From the NCBI RefSeq assembly GCF_945859705.1, contig NC_079136.1, positions 7,791,501 to 7,855,500 of the forward strand: a DNA stretch of 64,000 bases. The letters are read 5' to 3'. This DNA is from Episyrphus balteatus. Its lineage: Eukaryota > Arthropoda > Insecta > Diptera > Syrphidae. The notes below the pieces were generated by a model. That model searched no databases. It was not told the origin of the DNA and saw nothing but the letters and a program-made list of their open reading frames with translations. Shown here piece by piece: positions 1-11,077 of the stretch (position 1 is its first letter; every line of letters starts with the position of its first letter). Both the position numbers and the translations under genes were made by a program.

Positions 1-419
1 TTTTTTTCTCTTAAAAAAAGCTTTTCAAAAACCTTTCCCAGAATGCAGTTTAAAAGCATGTTATTTTTCTAACTATAAATCAGAAAGAGGTAGTTGAAAA
101 ACTATTGTAACGGTAAATGTATATCCTGTTTTAAAATGTTTTTTTTTATTAAAAAAGGTTTATTTGGATCTTTCAATAGAATAAGTTCACCCACTTTAAA
201 GTAAGTTTGGGTTTAAAGAAACTTAGATGAGTGGGCGGGTTTTTTTTGTGTAGTAAAGTGAGGTTTATTTAAACATGTTTTAGGGGAAAATGAGACAGTC
301 CAGGTGCCTTAGTTTCGAAGAAAAAATAAAAATCATGCAAAATTAAGGTGTGTGTGTAAAATCGAGAAAAAATGAAGAATCGTAGAACCTAGTTAGCAGT
401 TCTTTAAGAAAAAAAAGAA

Positions 420-870
420 AACTACGAAAAAAATATGTTTAAAAACCTCATGATTAATAGACTGCAAAAACTCCAAAAAATGGCCATGAGAATTGTTTTG
501 TTGTGCAATGCATTGACTCCAATAAGAGAAATGTTGTTAAAATTGTCTTGGATGAGTGTGAACCGAGGAATTATGTATAATTCTATTGTTTTTGTCTTTA
601 AAATTAAATTTAAGACATTACCTAATTATTTAAGTGAATATAAAAAATATGTCAGTGATGTACAACCTTTTGTGCTACGCAAATTATAGATGGCCATTTT
701 TCAAAAATACAAAACCACAAAATATGGTTCATCGTAGAGGTTTAAGTATTTTGTAACAATTTACTTAATGAATTGAAAATGGAAACGAATTTAGCATCAT
801 TTAAAAAACTGTTAGAAAATCATGTTAAAAAAAAATTAAGATATATTTTCGATTTCCTTTAATTAACTAT
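420..870 (+). pseudogene. Degenerate LINE 3' end (C-terminal part of RT ORF)
   Basis: An 84-codon frame (435-689) reads INRLQKLQKMAMRIV, then MSVNRGIMYNSIVFVFKIK and LPNYLSEYKKYVSDVQPF. This is the region downstream of the reverse transcriptase in jockey/CR1/I-like LINEs. After the stop, traces continue in shifted frames (NNLLNELKMETNLASFKKLLENH) to about 850. Frameshifts and stops show a dead 3' remnant. It resembles the LINE tail at 35059-35530, so both may belong to one family. The assignment rests on motif resemblance only. Confidence 0.7.
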
Positions 871-1236
871 TAAGTTTTGTCCAGTCTGATCCATATAATA
901 TTTGAACTCATCGAAAGATAACTTTTCCCAAAGTACGCGATTCCGTATCAACTCATTTCTTCTATAAAGTACTAAGGCCTAGTATTTTCAAATTGGTATC
1001 GAGTATCTCTAAGGACTCTGTGTTTCCTAACCTTGCGTCTACAAGTCATATAAAATAATGCTTTTCGCACGGATGACTACTTTACATCATCAAACCAAAG
1101 AACATATTATGGCTGCGTTTTCTAAAAAAGTATTATAATAAACATCAATGCAATCTTTTTGGCTGGTAAGCTTATGTCGTTTTCCATTTGCTTTCGAAAT
1201 TTTTGTATAAGATTTTTCCTAGCAAATGAAAGATAG

Positions 1237-1273
1237 AATCTATTTTGGTGATTAATAATCACCAAAATAGATT
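1237..1273. repeat. Perfect 37-bp palindrome (18-bp arms)
   Basis: Arms starting AATCTATTTTGGTGATTA are exactly complementary around a single central A. It could form a hairpin or cruciform. No flanking duplication was recognised. Confidence 0.9.
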
Positions 1274-1810
1274 ATGCTCGAAATCTGTTCGTATTAAAAA
1301 AAACCTTTCTGCACCAAAAAAAAAAAACTAAAAAAACTTGCAACTAAGCCTTTTTGTGGTATTTTATTTTATTTAAACCAAGGACAAACGGACCTCAGAT
1401 TCGCATTCAGCGCAACGAAATTCATAACCCTGGATGGGTGTAGTTCGTTATAATCGCCACTTTTTATCTTTTTTGGTTTTTTAATATATAGTTTTAATTA
1501 TTGTATTTTAATACTTTTTTGCTAAAATTAATTTATTTGATATGTTTTTTTTCATTAATTTTTACTTTTCACACATCAGAAAGCAAAAACAACAAAAACT
1601 TAAATGTACCATATATTTTTGTAAATAATTATTATAGTTGAATTACTAAATAAACAAAACTTCATTAAAATGATAAAAAAATAATTGCTTTTGCTGTCTA
1701 TTTAATTTTCAACGAAACTAATAATTAAAATACAATAATTGAAGAAAAGAAGTTAATACGATAAAACTGTTTTAATATCTTTTTTTGTAGTTGTGTATGT
1801 ATGAATTATT

Positions 1811-1958
1811 TGCTGTGTTTTATTTTCCTCGTGAACCAGATCAGATCATTGTATTTCATTGCGAAACAATAAAAAACAAAATCCTGCTTTTGTTGTAAGG
1901 CTAATAAAAACAATGATCTGATCTACATATGTATGTATATCACGAGGAAAATAAGCTA
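1811..1958. repeat. Palindromic foldback element, diverged copy
   Basis: The left arm TGTGTTTTATTTTCCTCGTG is answered on the right by CACGAGGAAAATAAGC, with inner GATCAGATCATT and AATGATCTGATC. It matches the two copies at 52865-53007 and 53526-53666 over the whole length, including the AAAGCAGGATTT-type centre in inverted form. Confidence 0.75.
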
Positions 1959-2775
1959 TTATTTTCATTGAAAATTAAGTTAAACAGATGTTTTTGTGAT
2001 GTTTGGTAAAACAAAACAAACAACAAATATTAAAATTGTAACACACAATATACAATGCGCTTATTAGATGAACGAGGTTTTTTTTTGTTGATAACATAAT
2101 AGATGAAAAAGAATTTCATTAAAAAAATTTAAATAAAAAACAAATGACGGATAAAATGCTTCAAAGATTCATCAATTTTAATTTGTCTTTAGAAAATCGT
2201 TAATTGAGAAGATTGAGAAGGTACATACATAAATGTAGTAGTTTTTGGAGATCGTACAGAGGGGTTTTTCTAATTAATTTGTTGTAACAAAAATACCTAC
2301 AAATAACTGCCATATAGGTACCAAATTTTGAATTGTTAAATTTTCTCAAAAAGGGCTCCTAGAATAAGATAGGTATATTATAAAAATTAAGGTGTACGTT
2401 TTTGAAAAAGGTCTATCTTCTTTTGAAAATTGTTTTATTTTTTCCATAATCAATGATAATTTTTAATTCCTGAATTTTTCCCAAATGACTGCTTCAATTT
2501 CAACGACAATTTTTATACAAAAGTATTTATATACAATTATTAAAAAAATCTGGAAAATAGCTTATCAACTTTATAATTTTTTTATATTTGAAAAATAAAT
2601 AATTTAAAAAAAAGGCTCATACGATTTTGAAAATAATTTTTCTAAATGCATATTTTTTTATGATCTCAATTTAAATTAAGATTTTGTTTTTTTTTTACGT
2701 TCAACAACTAAGTTGGCATTTTTCTAATTTCTTTTGAACATATTTATTAAAAATTTGAAGCAACTTGAACTCTAA

Positions 2776-2929
2776 TGGGGACTTTTCACAAGTCGATTTT
2801 TGCCGTGCGGCGAAGCTTTTCGACTCGTGTGAACGTAAGTCGCAGGCGACTAAAGTGACAATCCCTATAGAAAAAATCCTAGTCGATTGACATATCGTGC
2901 GGCTAAAATCGACTCGTTAAAAGTGGACA
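2776..2929. mobile_element. 154-bp TIR element with TAA TSD
   Basis: Left end TGGGGACTTTTCACAAGTCG is imperfectly inverted at the right end (CGACTCGTTAAAAGTGGACA). The element is bounded by TAA at 2773-2775 and TAA at 2930-2932. A 3-bp TWA duplication is typical of PIF/Harbinger-type elements; no transposase is present. Confidence 0.65.
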
Positions 2930-3680
2930 TAAGAGAAATTTCGTGCGACCAATTCGTGACATTTATTTAACTATCTTACGCACAAAATACAAAAAATAAA
3001 TTTGTTATCATTTCTATGTTTTCTTAAAATAAATATGGCACTTACTAATCTTTTAATAGGCGTGGTTTTTTTACAACTCAGTATCTACTCATTTTTTTAT
3101 TTTATTACCTGTGTAGTTTGTTTTTGTTTTAATTTAAAAAAGTGAGTAATTACTCACTAGAAAAATTTGAAAATAAAAACGGCTTATTATAATCCTAAAC
3201 TATTGTTGTAAGTTGGAAAATTGTTTATAAATTAATTGAAATTGAAAAGAAAATTGAAATGAAATGAAAACATTTACAATTCTTACTAATTCATACTTCA
3301 AACAGCTTGAAAAAGTCTGAAAAATTACGTATACGCCATAGTGTATATAATGGAAGTAGTTTTCAATTTTGGTTTATGCTTCTGTTTCAATTTCTTGGTG
3401 GTTTCTTTATTTACAAACAACACAACCATTTTTATAATACTTTAGTATTGTTAGATTCAGACCCTAAAAATTTTCAACTTGGAGATTTAATCAAATAAAA
3501 CATGAATTTATTTTATTTTTTTGAAACAAAGTGCAGTTTTCGTGCCGTACCATGTTTTTGACAGAAAATTATTTCAGACTAGGTTAGGGGACTGTTTTTG
3601 TTTTTACTTTTTGGATGCGAGTTTATTTGAAATAAAATTATAAACCTTCTTTTACTAAAACTAATCTCATATTTCCAAAG

Positions 3681-6600
3681 ATGTTAGATGTTTATAAGAA
3701 TATCTCATTTGACAACATTGACGGAGGTGTCTGGAAACAAGGCTGGAACATAAAATATGATCCTCTGCAGTTCAATGAACATCACAAGCTAAAAGTGTTT
3801 GTTGTGCCGCACTCACACAATGATCCAGGTATATAATATGAATAGTGTGTATAACACTTAACTAAGGTTTTATCTTTCTTCCAGGATGGATTAAGACATT
3901 TGACGCATACTACGAGCACGATACTAAGCATATTTTATCAAATATGTTGCGTCATCTTAAAGAAAATCCTGATATGAGGTTCATTTGGGCAGAAATGTCT
4001 TTCTTTTCTCGATTTTACGAAGGACTTGGTCAAAATTCCAAAATGGAAACAAAAAAGTAACAACATGTTTCATTAAATAAATTTTGTTTAATATTCAATT
4101 TTTTTCAGGTTGGTTCAAAATCATCAATTAGATTTTGTAACTGGTGGATGGGTAATGTCTGATGAAGCCAACTCACATTGGTTAAGTATTTTAATGCAAC
4201 TTACTGAAGGCCATACTTGGCTAAAGAAGAACTTGAATGTAACTCCGACGTCATCGTGGGCTATTGACCCTTTCGGACATAGTCCAACTCTGCCGTATAT
4301 ATTGAAACACTCTGGATTTGAAAATTTGTTAATTCAACGAACGCATTATTCGGTGAAGAAACGACTTGCTCGCACGAAGGAACTGGAATTTAGATGGCGA
4401 CAAATTTGGGGTAGGTGTTATTAAGATGGAATATTAGAAATTGATCTATTTTGTTTCGAATCGAATTTTAGAAATAAGATAGAGCATCGCAATTCTTTTC
4501 AGATAACAGCCAATGAAAAGTATGTCGAGTTAAACCAAATAACTCAGATTGTTGATAAGGCAACTCGAATTTAGGAAGTTAATGGTCGAGACGAAAACAC
4601 CCTGTTTTCGTCTCTAGGCACATCAGCCCATATGTGTGATATCTGATTAGTGATTTCTCTTGTCATATTATTCCAGTTAAAGAAAATACACCAAAGTGAA
4701 CTGTTTCGCAAAGCCAACGGATTCAATTATTTGTTCAGAAACTTTAACTAGTAGACTTCAGTGCAGATTTGATCACAAATTTAATTCTTTTAGGAAGGAG
4801 ACACTTTATCTCGAATGGGGTGAAAACTATCAAACGGAAAGATAAAGCATGGTTTGATTCGAGCTTTGAAGATGTTATCAGAACCAAAGAGGCGATTTTC
4901 CGTTGTTACAAAGTCCACTCTACTGTGGGAAATCGGATAAAGTTTAAACAAGTTAGGAAGGTCAGAAACGCCTGTATTCTATGAAGCAAATTTTTACATG
5001 GTCAAAAATTAAGTCAAAAAATACTACAGGTTAAAACCATTTTGGTCATCTTTTTTATCTCTCCTATTCTATTGGTATCTCCCCGAGTCTTAACAGGGTT
5101 AAGATGAAATAGCTAGTTGCGTCTCTCTCCTGAAACAATTTAACCGTAATACTTGCGCTTCTAGGAATGCTCATTAGTTTACTCGCCTCTGTTTTTCCCT
5201 GACCTTTGTACAGAACTACAAAACCAATGTGTATTGGTTTCTCCTTTAAAATTTCTCCCTATTTTCCGAAGCTCGGACTGTGTTCTTCATATTAAGAGTA
5301 ACCAAATCATTTTTTGTGCGAATAATAAAAATCTAAATAAAGCATAGCAAGCATCCTTCCTCACGTTCGATCTATTGAATTTCTGAAGAGTTTCCTTGAA
5401 TTCACAAAATGAACATTTTCCCCTTGGAATTAATTAACACATTTTTCTTTAAATCATTTACAAAACAGATGAATCCGGTCGAACTGAGCTCTTTACTCAC
5501 ATGATGCCTTTCTACTCCTACGACATTCCCCATACATGTGGTCCGGATCCAAAAATATGTTGTCAGTTTGATTTCAAACGAATACCAGGTTTTGGAATAG
5601 CCTGTCCCTGGCATGTTCAACCTCAAGCTATTGATGATCAAAATGTAGCAAGAAGGTAAGTAATTCTCAATAAAATTCAAATATCATAGATTTATCATAT
5701 GTTTTTCTAACGTCTTCAAATAGAGCTGAAATGTTGGTCGATCAATGGCGTAAAAAAGCTGAACTCTACAAAACAAATTCCGTGCTGATTCCCTTAGGCG
5801 ATGATTTCCGTTACAGCCAAAGTACAGAATGGGAAGCTCAAATGCGAAACTATGAAATGTTATTCGATTACATTAATAATGAACGCAAAATGTTTACCGA
5901 AGCCAAATTTGCCACATTACAAGAATATTTCGATTCTGTTCGGAAAGAGCATGATTTAGCCTCTTTTCCCACTCTCAGTGGAGATTTCTTTACATATGCA
6001 GATAGAGATGATCACTACTGGAGTGGTTATTATACATCTCGTCCATTCCACAAGAGAATGGACAGGGTACTTTTGCATCATATTCGATCAGCAGAAATGC
6101 TCCACGCTTGGAGTTCCTGGGATCCAAGTGCCAGGTTTGATAAAATGCTTCAAAATGCAAGGAGAGAATTGTCATTGTTTCAGCATCATGACGGAATAAC
6201 CGGGACTGCAAAAACACACGTTGTATTCGATTATGCAAATCGAACGCTCAACTCAATCAAAGACTGCCGGTTTGTTATGCAGCAAGCCGTTTATCGTTTA
6301 TTGACAAAGGAATCTGTAAGAATAAAACCATTTCTTTGTGTTTCTTTTCTTTGAGAGAAGAGTCTTTTTTTCCAGATTTACAGTCCAGATTATAAATTTA
6401 CATATTTCTTCTTTGACGAATCTCACTGGCCTGGACCAGACGATGGACGAACAACAATTATTTTGGGAGATGAATTACCCACGAAATATGTTGTTTTCCA
6501 TAACTCCTTGTCAAAGTGGCGTGAGGAATTGGTAGAGTTGTACGTTTCTAAACCGTACATCAGTGTACGTGATCTAGACGACAAAGCTATTCCTGCACAG

Positions 6601-9471
6601 ATAAGTCCTGTGTGGTCTTGGCATGGTCATCATGATGGCAATGCAGCTTTTCCACAAGCTTCTACAACAAAATATAGACTTTTGTTTAAGGTAAATGTAC
6701 CCCCGCTAGGACTTGTAACCTATGTTATTCAATCAGAGCCTGGTGAAACTATGCCAAAGTAAGTAAACTTGAATGAAATTTCTGCCAAACAGTTATTCAT
6801 ATATTTGAGTTTGCAGAAGCACAACTCTTGGAAAGAATAGAATTTTGACAATATCCCCCTATACTGTCAATCTGGGTGACTATCCAGATCAGGTTAAATT
6901 TGCAGAACCACGAGATATCTCCTTGCGTGTTGGTGACGGGCCAACAGTGGCTTTTCATGGAAATGGTCTCCTCAAATCGATACAAATCGATGATTCTTCT
7001 TCACACATTCCAACAAACTTAAACTTTTTACGATACGGAACACGCATGAATGGCCCAATGAGTGGTGCCTATCTGTTTCTGCCATACGGTGAAGCTAGCC
7101 CTCTGCCAATAGTCAATCCTGTAGTCTTGGTACAAGAAGGACCATTGGAATCAAGTGTGACAACAGGTTTACCATTTGCTGTGCATCAAACAATATTGCG
7201 TGGCGGTCATCCAGAGATAAGGAACATGATAGATATCGGTGTAATGGATAATACAGAAATTGTGATGAGGATTGCAACAAGAATTCAAAGTGGAGAAACT
7301 TTCTTTACCGATCTTAATGGTTTACAAGTATGTAGCTTTTTTTTTTTTATTTTAGCTTTTTCTGATAAATGTACTATTTTTACAGATGATCAAACGAAAA
7401 AGATTACAAAAGATACCCCTGCAGGCTAATTACTATCCTATACCTTCAAGCATCTTTATTGAAGATGATAACTTACGGTTAACAATAGTATCGGCACAGC
7501 CTTTGGGTGGATCTTCATTAAGAGGAGGTGAATTGGAAATCATGCAAGACAGACGTTTAGCCCAAGACGATGAACGCGGACTCGGCCAAGGAGTTCTAGA
7601 CAATCGGCCAGTTCTTCATATATTCCGTTTAATTGTGGAAAAAATAGAATCTTGTTCCAAACTTGCAGAGGAATATCCTGGAGGATTCCTTACTAAAAAT
7701 GCATATAATGAATATCAGACTGTATTGCATCCAATTGATAAATTTATTTGGGTGGAAAATGATTGGGTTGGTGTTCAGAGATCATTTGGTGAAAATCATG
7801 AACAATTGGAAGAAGGGATACAATTAGCTGTAATGCGAAATATACCCAATAGTAGTAATGGGGCCAGTAAAAAGAATAACAAATCATCACATGAAACGGG
7901 ATTGGTGGTGCATAGAACTAATCTTATGGAATGTAATGCAGATAGCCATCGATCTGGGGTGGTAAGTATCAAAATAATTGTTTTAAATGTTTATTTGGTT
8001 GATTAAGGCCAAAGAAGACACTGATCGTTTTGATTATGAACTTACGCTGATCAGATACCTGCACAAGCTGAATAGAGTAACCGACTGCTATACTTAGTTC
8101 CAAATATCATTCAGCAACGCAAAGCCGAGTTTAGCCTTTGGGGGAACCAGTGAGCAAGTTTTTTTTGCTCAAAAGGGTATCTGTAAATTTCGCTCAATTT
8201 GGCCTTATTGCTTGGTTAAAGTTATTGGACCTATTGATGGAATAGCTTTCACATTTAGAGAAACTGAGTTGTATACATTGCCCAAGATAGCAGCCTGTCA
8301 GGCTACTGTTTTAGGCTTGAGTTCCCATTCCGCCTTCCAGCCCAGTACTTCAAGCGAGTTCGTTAAACCTCAAGTGTAGGTTTGAATTATATCCATTGCC
8401 TGCGTCTACCCTGTCTGCTGTCTTAAACGTTGTGCACATTGGCTTCACTCCGCCGAATCATTTCGAGAATTTTGAACTGTGGGATAAAATGGTATTCTAG
8501 TTCGTCAAAGCTCTTTATGAAAAATAGCGTAAAAAATGTTTTGTATTTTAGGGGAACATTCTGAATACTTGAACTCAAAGAATGCGAGATACCGTTTTTT
8601 TGGAAAACCTAATAAACCTAATAAATTTCTCCTTTTTCAAACAGTCGATATTCATTCTTTTAATGAACACAGGTATTAGCTAGGCTATTTTTCCTCCTCT
8701 CAGTTACAAATTGAGCTATTTGTTTTTTTACCAAAGACCGCAAAAAACTCGCAAACTGGCCCAACTTCCTCTTTTAACATTTTTCAACCAAGTTGTTTGA
8801 GTTCCTTCTCATTCTCCATCTAGATTTAATGAAAACGTAGTTTTTTTTGCAATCCTTATGTCACAAACATCATAGCTGTTGCAATTTCAACTCTCGATTG
8901 AAATATAGCCTGGTCGATGTCATGGTAATGCCAGTTTTATAGCTCGTGTTTAATTTGCCCATTCAACTCTTTTGACCAAAAGAAACGGAACGGAGCGACC
9001 TATTGCGACTCCAACTTTGTATTTTTAAGTATTTTGATAAAAAATACTGTTGATATTCCCAGCTGCGACAGTTTATATAGAAGCGTGTTACGGTTTACTA
9101 CATGAAAGACAGCCTTGAAGTCTATAAAAAACGATTAATTTTTTTTTCTGCGATTGGAAAGCTTTTACAAATGAATCGGTCATTTCAAAAACCCCTTAAG
9201 CGGTTAACTTGCGTTTTGGAAATGACCTATCGAATTTTCCCTTTTATTCGGATGGACGTACAATTCAAAATTATTAAGACTAGCATATAATTTATTTAAT
9301 TATTATTTCTCATTTCAGGCAAACATAAAGAGACTTATGAGCATTGCTGAGGAAGAAAACATAAATATATACAAGACGCCATTGACTTTTATTGGCAAAA
9401 AGCAGCAGATAGCGTCAGACGAAATTAATTTCTGCCCTATGGATACCAAAGCATTTATCATTCAAAGATGA
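3681..9471 (+). CDS. alpha-Man-IIa: Golgi alpha-mannosidase II (GH38), N-terminal exon missing
   Basis: Trims two mannoses from GlcNAcMan5GlcNAc2 in the medial Golgi during N-glycan processing. Nine exons join in phase: 3681-3828, 3885-4056, 4109-4410, 5469-5655, 5724-6315, 6376-6758, 6817-7327, 7386-7961, 9319-9471, giving 1007 residues and a TGA stop. GH38 signatures occur in order: PHSHNDPGW, VTGGWVM, WAIDPFGHSP (nucleophile Asp), IQRTHYSVKK, FYSYDIPHTCGPDP, GDDFRY, LFQHHDGITGTAKTHVV, GAYLFLP, RGLGQGVLDN. All zinc and catalytic residues known from the Drosophila enzyme are visible. Drosophila GMII has about 100 more N-terminal residues (tail, anchor, stem), so ATG 3681 is probably an internal Met after an AG acceptor. 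The last 50 residues are diverged and lack two cysteines found in Drosophila. The paralogue alpha-Man-IIb is an alternative name. Introns are short except 4411-5468 and 7962-9318. Confidence 0.93.
4411..5468 (+). other. Intron 3 of the mannosidase gene
   Basis: A long intron with no coding content recognised. It contains a perfect hairpin at 4588-4614: GAGACGAAAACA, CCC, then the exact complement. The open frame at 4769-4984 has no recognisable domain. Confidence 0.6.
7962..9318 (+). other. Last intron of the mannosidase gene
   Basis: 1357 bp between GTAAGT and TTTCAG borders. I looked for an exon carrying the CHLLPN-type segment present in Drosophila and found none. The flanking exons already align without a length gap, so no exon need be missing. 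The frame at 9102-9290 has no recognisable domain. Confidence 0.6.
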
Positions 9472-9541
9472 CATAACTAAAAATTACACATGACAACAAC
9501 AACAAAAGAACAAAAAAACAAATCTCTAAGATTTAATCTCG

Positions 9542-9547
9542 AATAAA
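9542..9547 (+). terminator. Polyadenylation signal AATAAA of the mannosidase gene
   Basis: AATAAA lies 71 bp after the stop codon and is followed by a T-rich downstream region. It fits cleavage shortly after. Confidence 0.6.
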
Positions 9548-11077
9548 AAGTTTTTTTTCTTTTTCTTTAAACTTTTCTTTATTATATTTTGTAATTATTA
9601 TAATTTTCACTTGTGATATTTCTAATTTATGATTTTTAATTGTATATCTAAAAAAAAAATTATTAATTAACAACAAATTTGAGCGTCTTCAACCATGATA
9701 AGGCTATAATCTGAACAAAAAAAAAAATTAAATCTAAAAAATAATAAACACAAACACACACAACTTAATTAAAGCATTCATATTGAAAATTATATTAAAA
9801 AATGTAATATGCAGTTAAATAAGTTTAAAATCTTATACACATTAGCAAATAAAGAAAAAACCAAACCTAATAAAAAGTTCAGCTCTCTAAACTATAATTT
9901 CGATTTTGTTTTAATATTTTTAGTACAGCTATGAAGCTCTACTTGAAGTATAAATCAATTAAATACTCACAACATGACCTAAAACTGGTCTGAGCTAAAA
10001 TATTTTAGGAGAATATTCCCGTATTATGACCTGTCGAATCATAAGTCTATCTTTAACAACCAATTCTACAATACTTACAAGTTTAGCACAGATTGAGGCC
10101 TAAGGATATTTGAGAATATTTTAAAAAAGATAAGGATTCACGCTGGTTTTAAATGTGGTTAAAATTGATGAGTAACTATGTACTTTTTAGTGCCATGGTT
10201 AGGGTTTTCCCATTGGCTACTTTCAATTTTCTCTTTTAGAGCCGATGCGCATGCAAACATAAGAATCATACACCAATTTGCTGCTAGTGCGGTGACGCTG
10301 CGTCAATTTACCGCTTATTATCGCGTTGCTGTACTACCCCAAACTGTTTGAAGAGCATTATTTTTGAATAATAAAGCCAACCCAAGCCCCTTTATGCTAT
10401 CACCGAGGCCTCTTCCAATGCGAAATAAATGTGGGGAAATATGTCGACGTCAGCTTTGCCAGTACCTTGCTGGAAAATAAATTAATTCTACTCATAAAAA
10501 ATCATTACAATTTCATTTGTAACCCCAGAATAACATACCATAACATTATGAGATTCATAAAGTTAAGACCAACGATTTATTAAGCAAAAACAAGAGCAGC
10601 AACTTTTTTTTTTACTTTTTGTATCTGGATTTTTGAACGATAGGAAATGTCATATGAAGTATTCAAGACTTTAAGCTAAAAATTTGTTGTTCATATAACT
10701 TTCCGTCTGACTTCCAAAAAACACAATTTAAAAATAATCATGAAGTTTTTATTTGATTTTAGTTTTATTTACAAAAAGTCGGTTTTATATAAAATCCAAC
10801 TACAACTAATAAAAATACTTATGAATAACCTTTGTCAATTATTATTTGGAATAAAAGACCTAAATCAAATGAACAGGATAAAAGATATTTTAAACTAATA
10901 TGAAATAGTACGCATACTGCTAAATAAAAGTAATCCTAGAAATAGTATTCTCGAATATAATTCAAACATCTTTTTTTTAAATTATTTTACATCTATTAGG
11001 TAAAGATAAATCACCTCATTTATATAAATTCTGAACGACTGAATGGCCATTGGCGTGAAAGTCTGTTTTTTTTTTTT
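9548..11077. other. Convergent intergenic region (mannosidase / Atg14 3' sides)
   Basis: AT-rich sequence with the 3' UTRs of both genes. There is a GC-richer patch at about 10240-10460 but no coding signal that I recognise. Confidence 0.5.

Larger units (their letters stand above)
871..3680. other. AT-rich non-coding DNA upstream of the mannosidase exons
   Basis: No convincing exon was found. The stretch holds homopolymer runs, one long perfect palindrome, a palindromic element and a short TIR element, listed separately. The first exon of the mannosidase gene (cytoplasmic tail, membrane anchor, stem) should lie here or before the window, but I could not recognise it. Confidence 0.5.

Noticed and set aside
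3307..3495. 63-codon frame with a hydrophobic FWFMLLFQFLGGFF stretch and LRIR, considered as the membrane-anchor exon of mannosidase II
   Set aside because: No in-frame ATG (the upstream ATG at 3259 is followed at once by TGA), no clear donor in phase before the stop, and only weak likeness to the Drosophila N-terminus.
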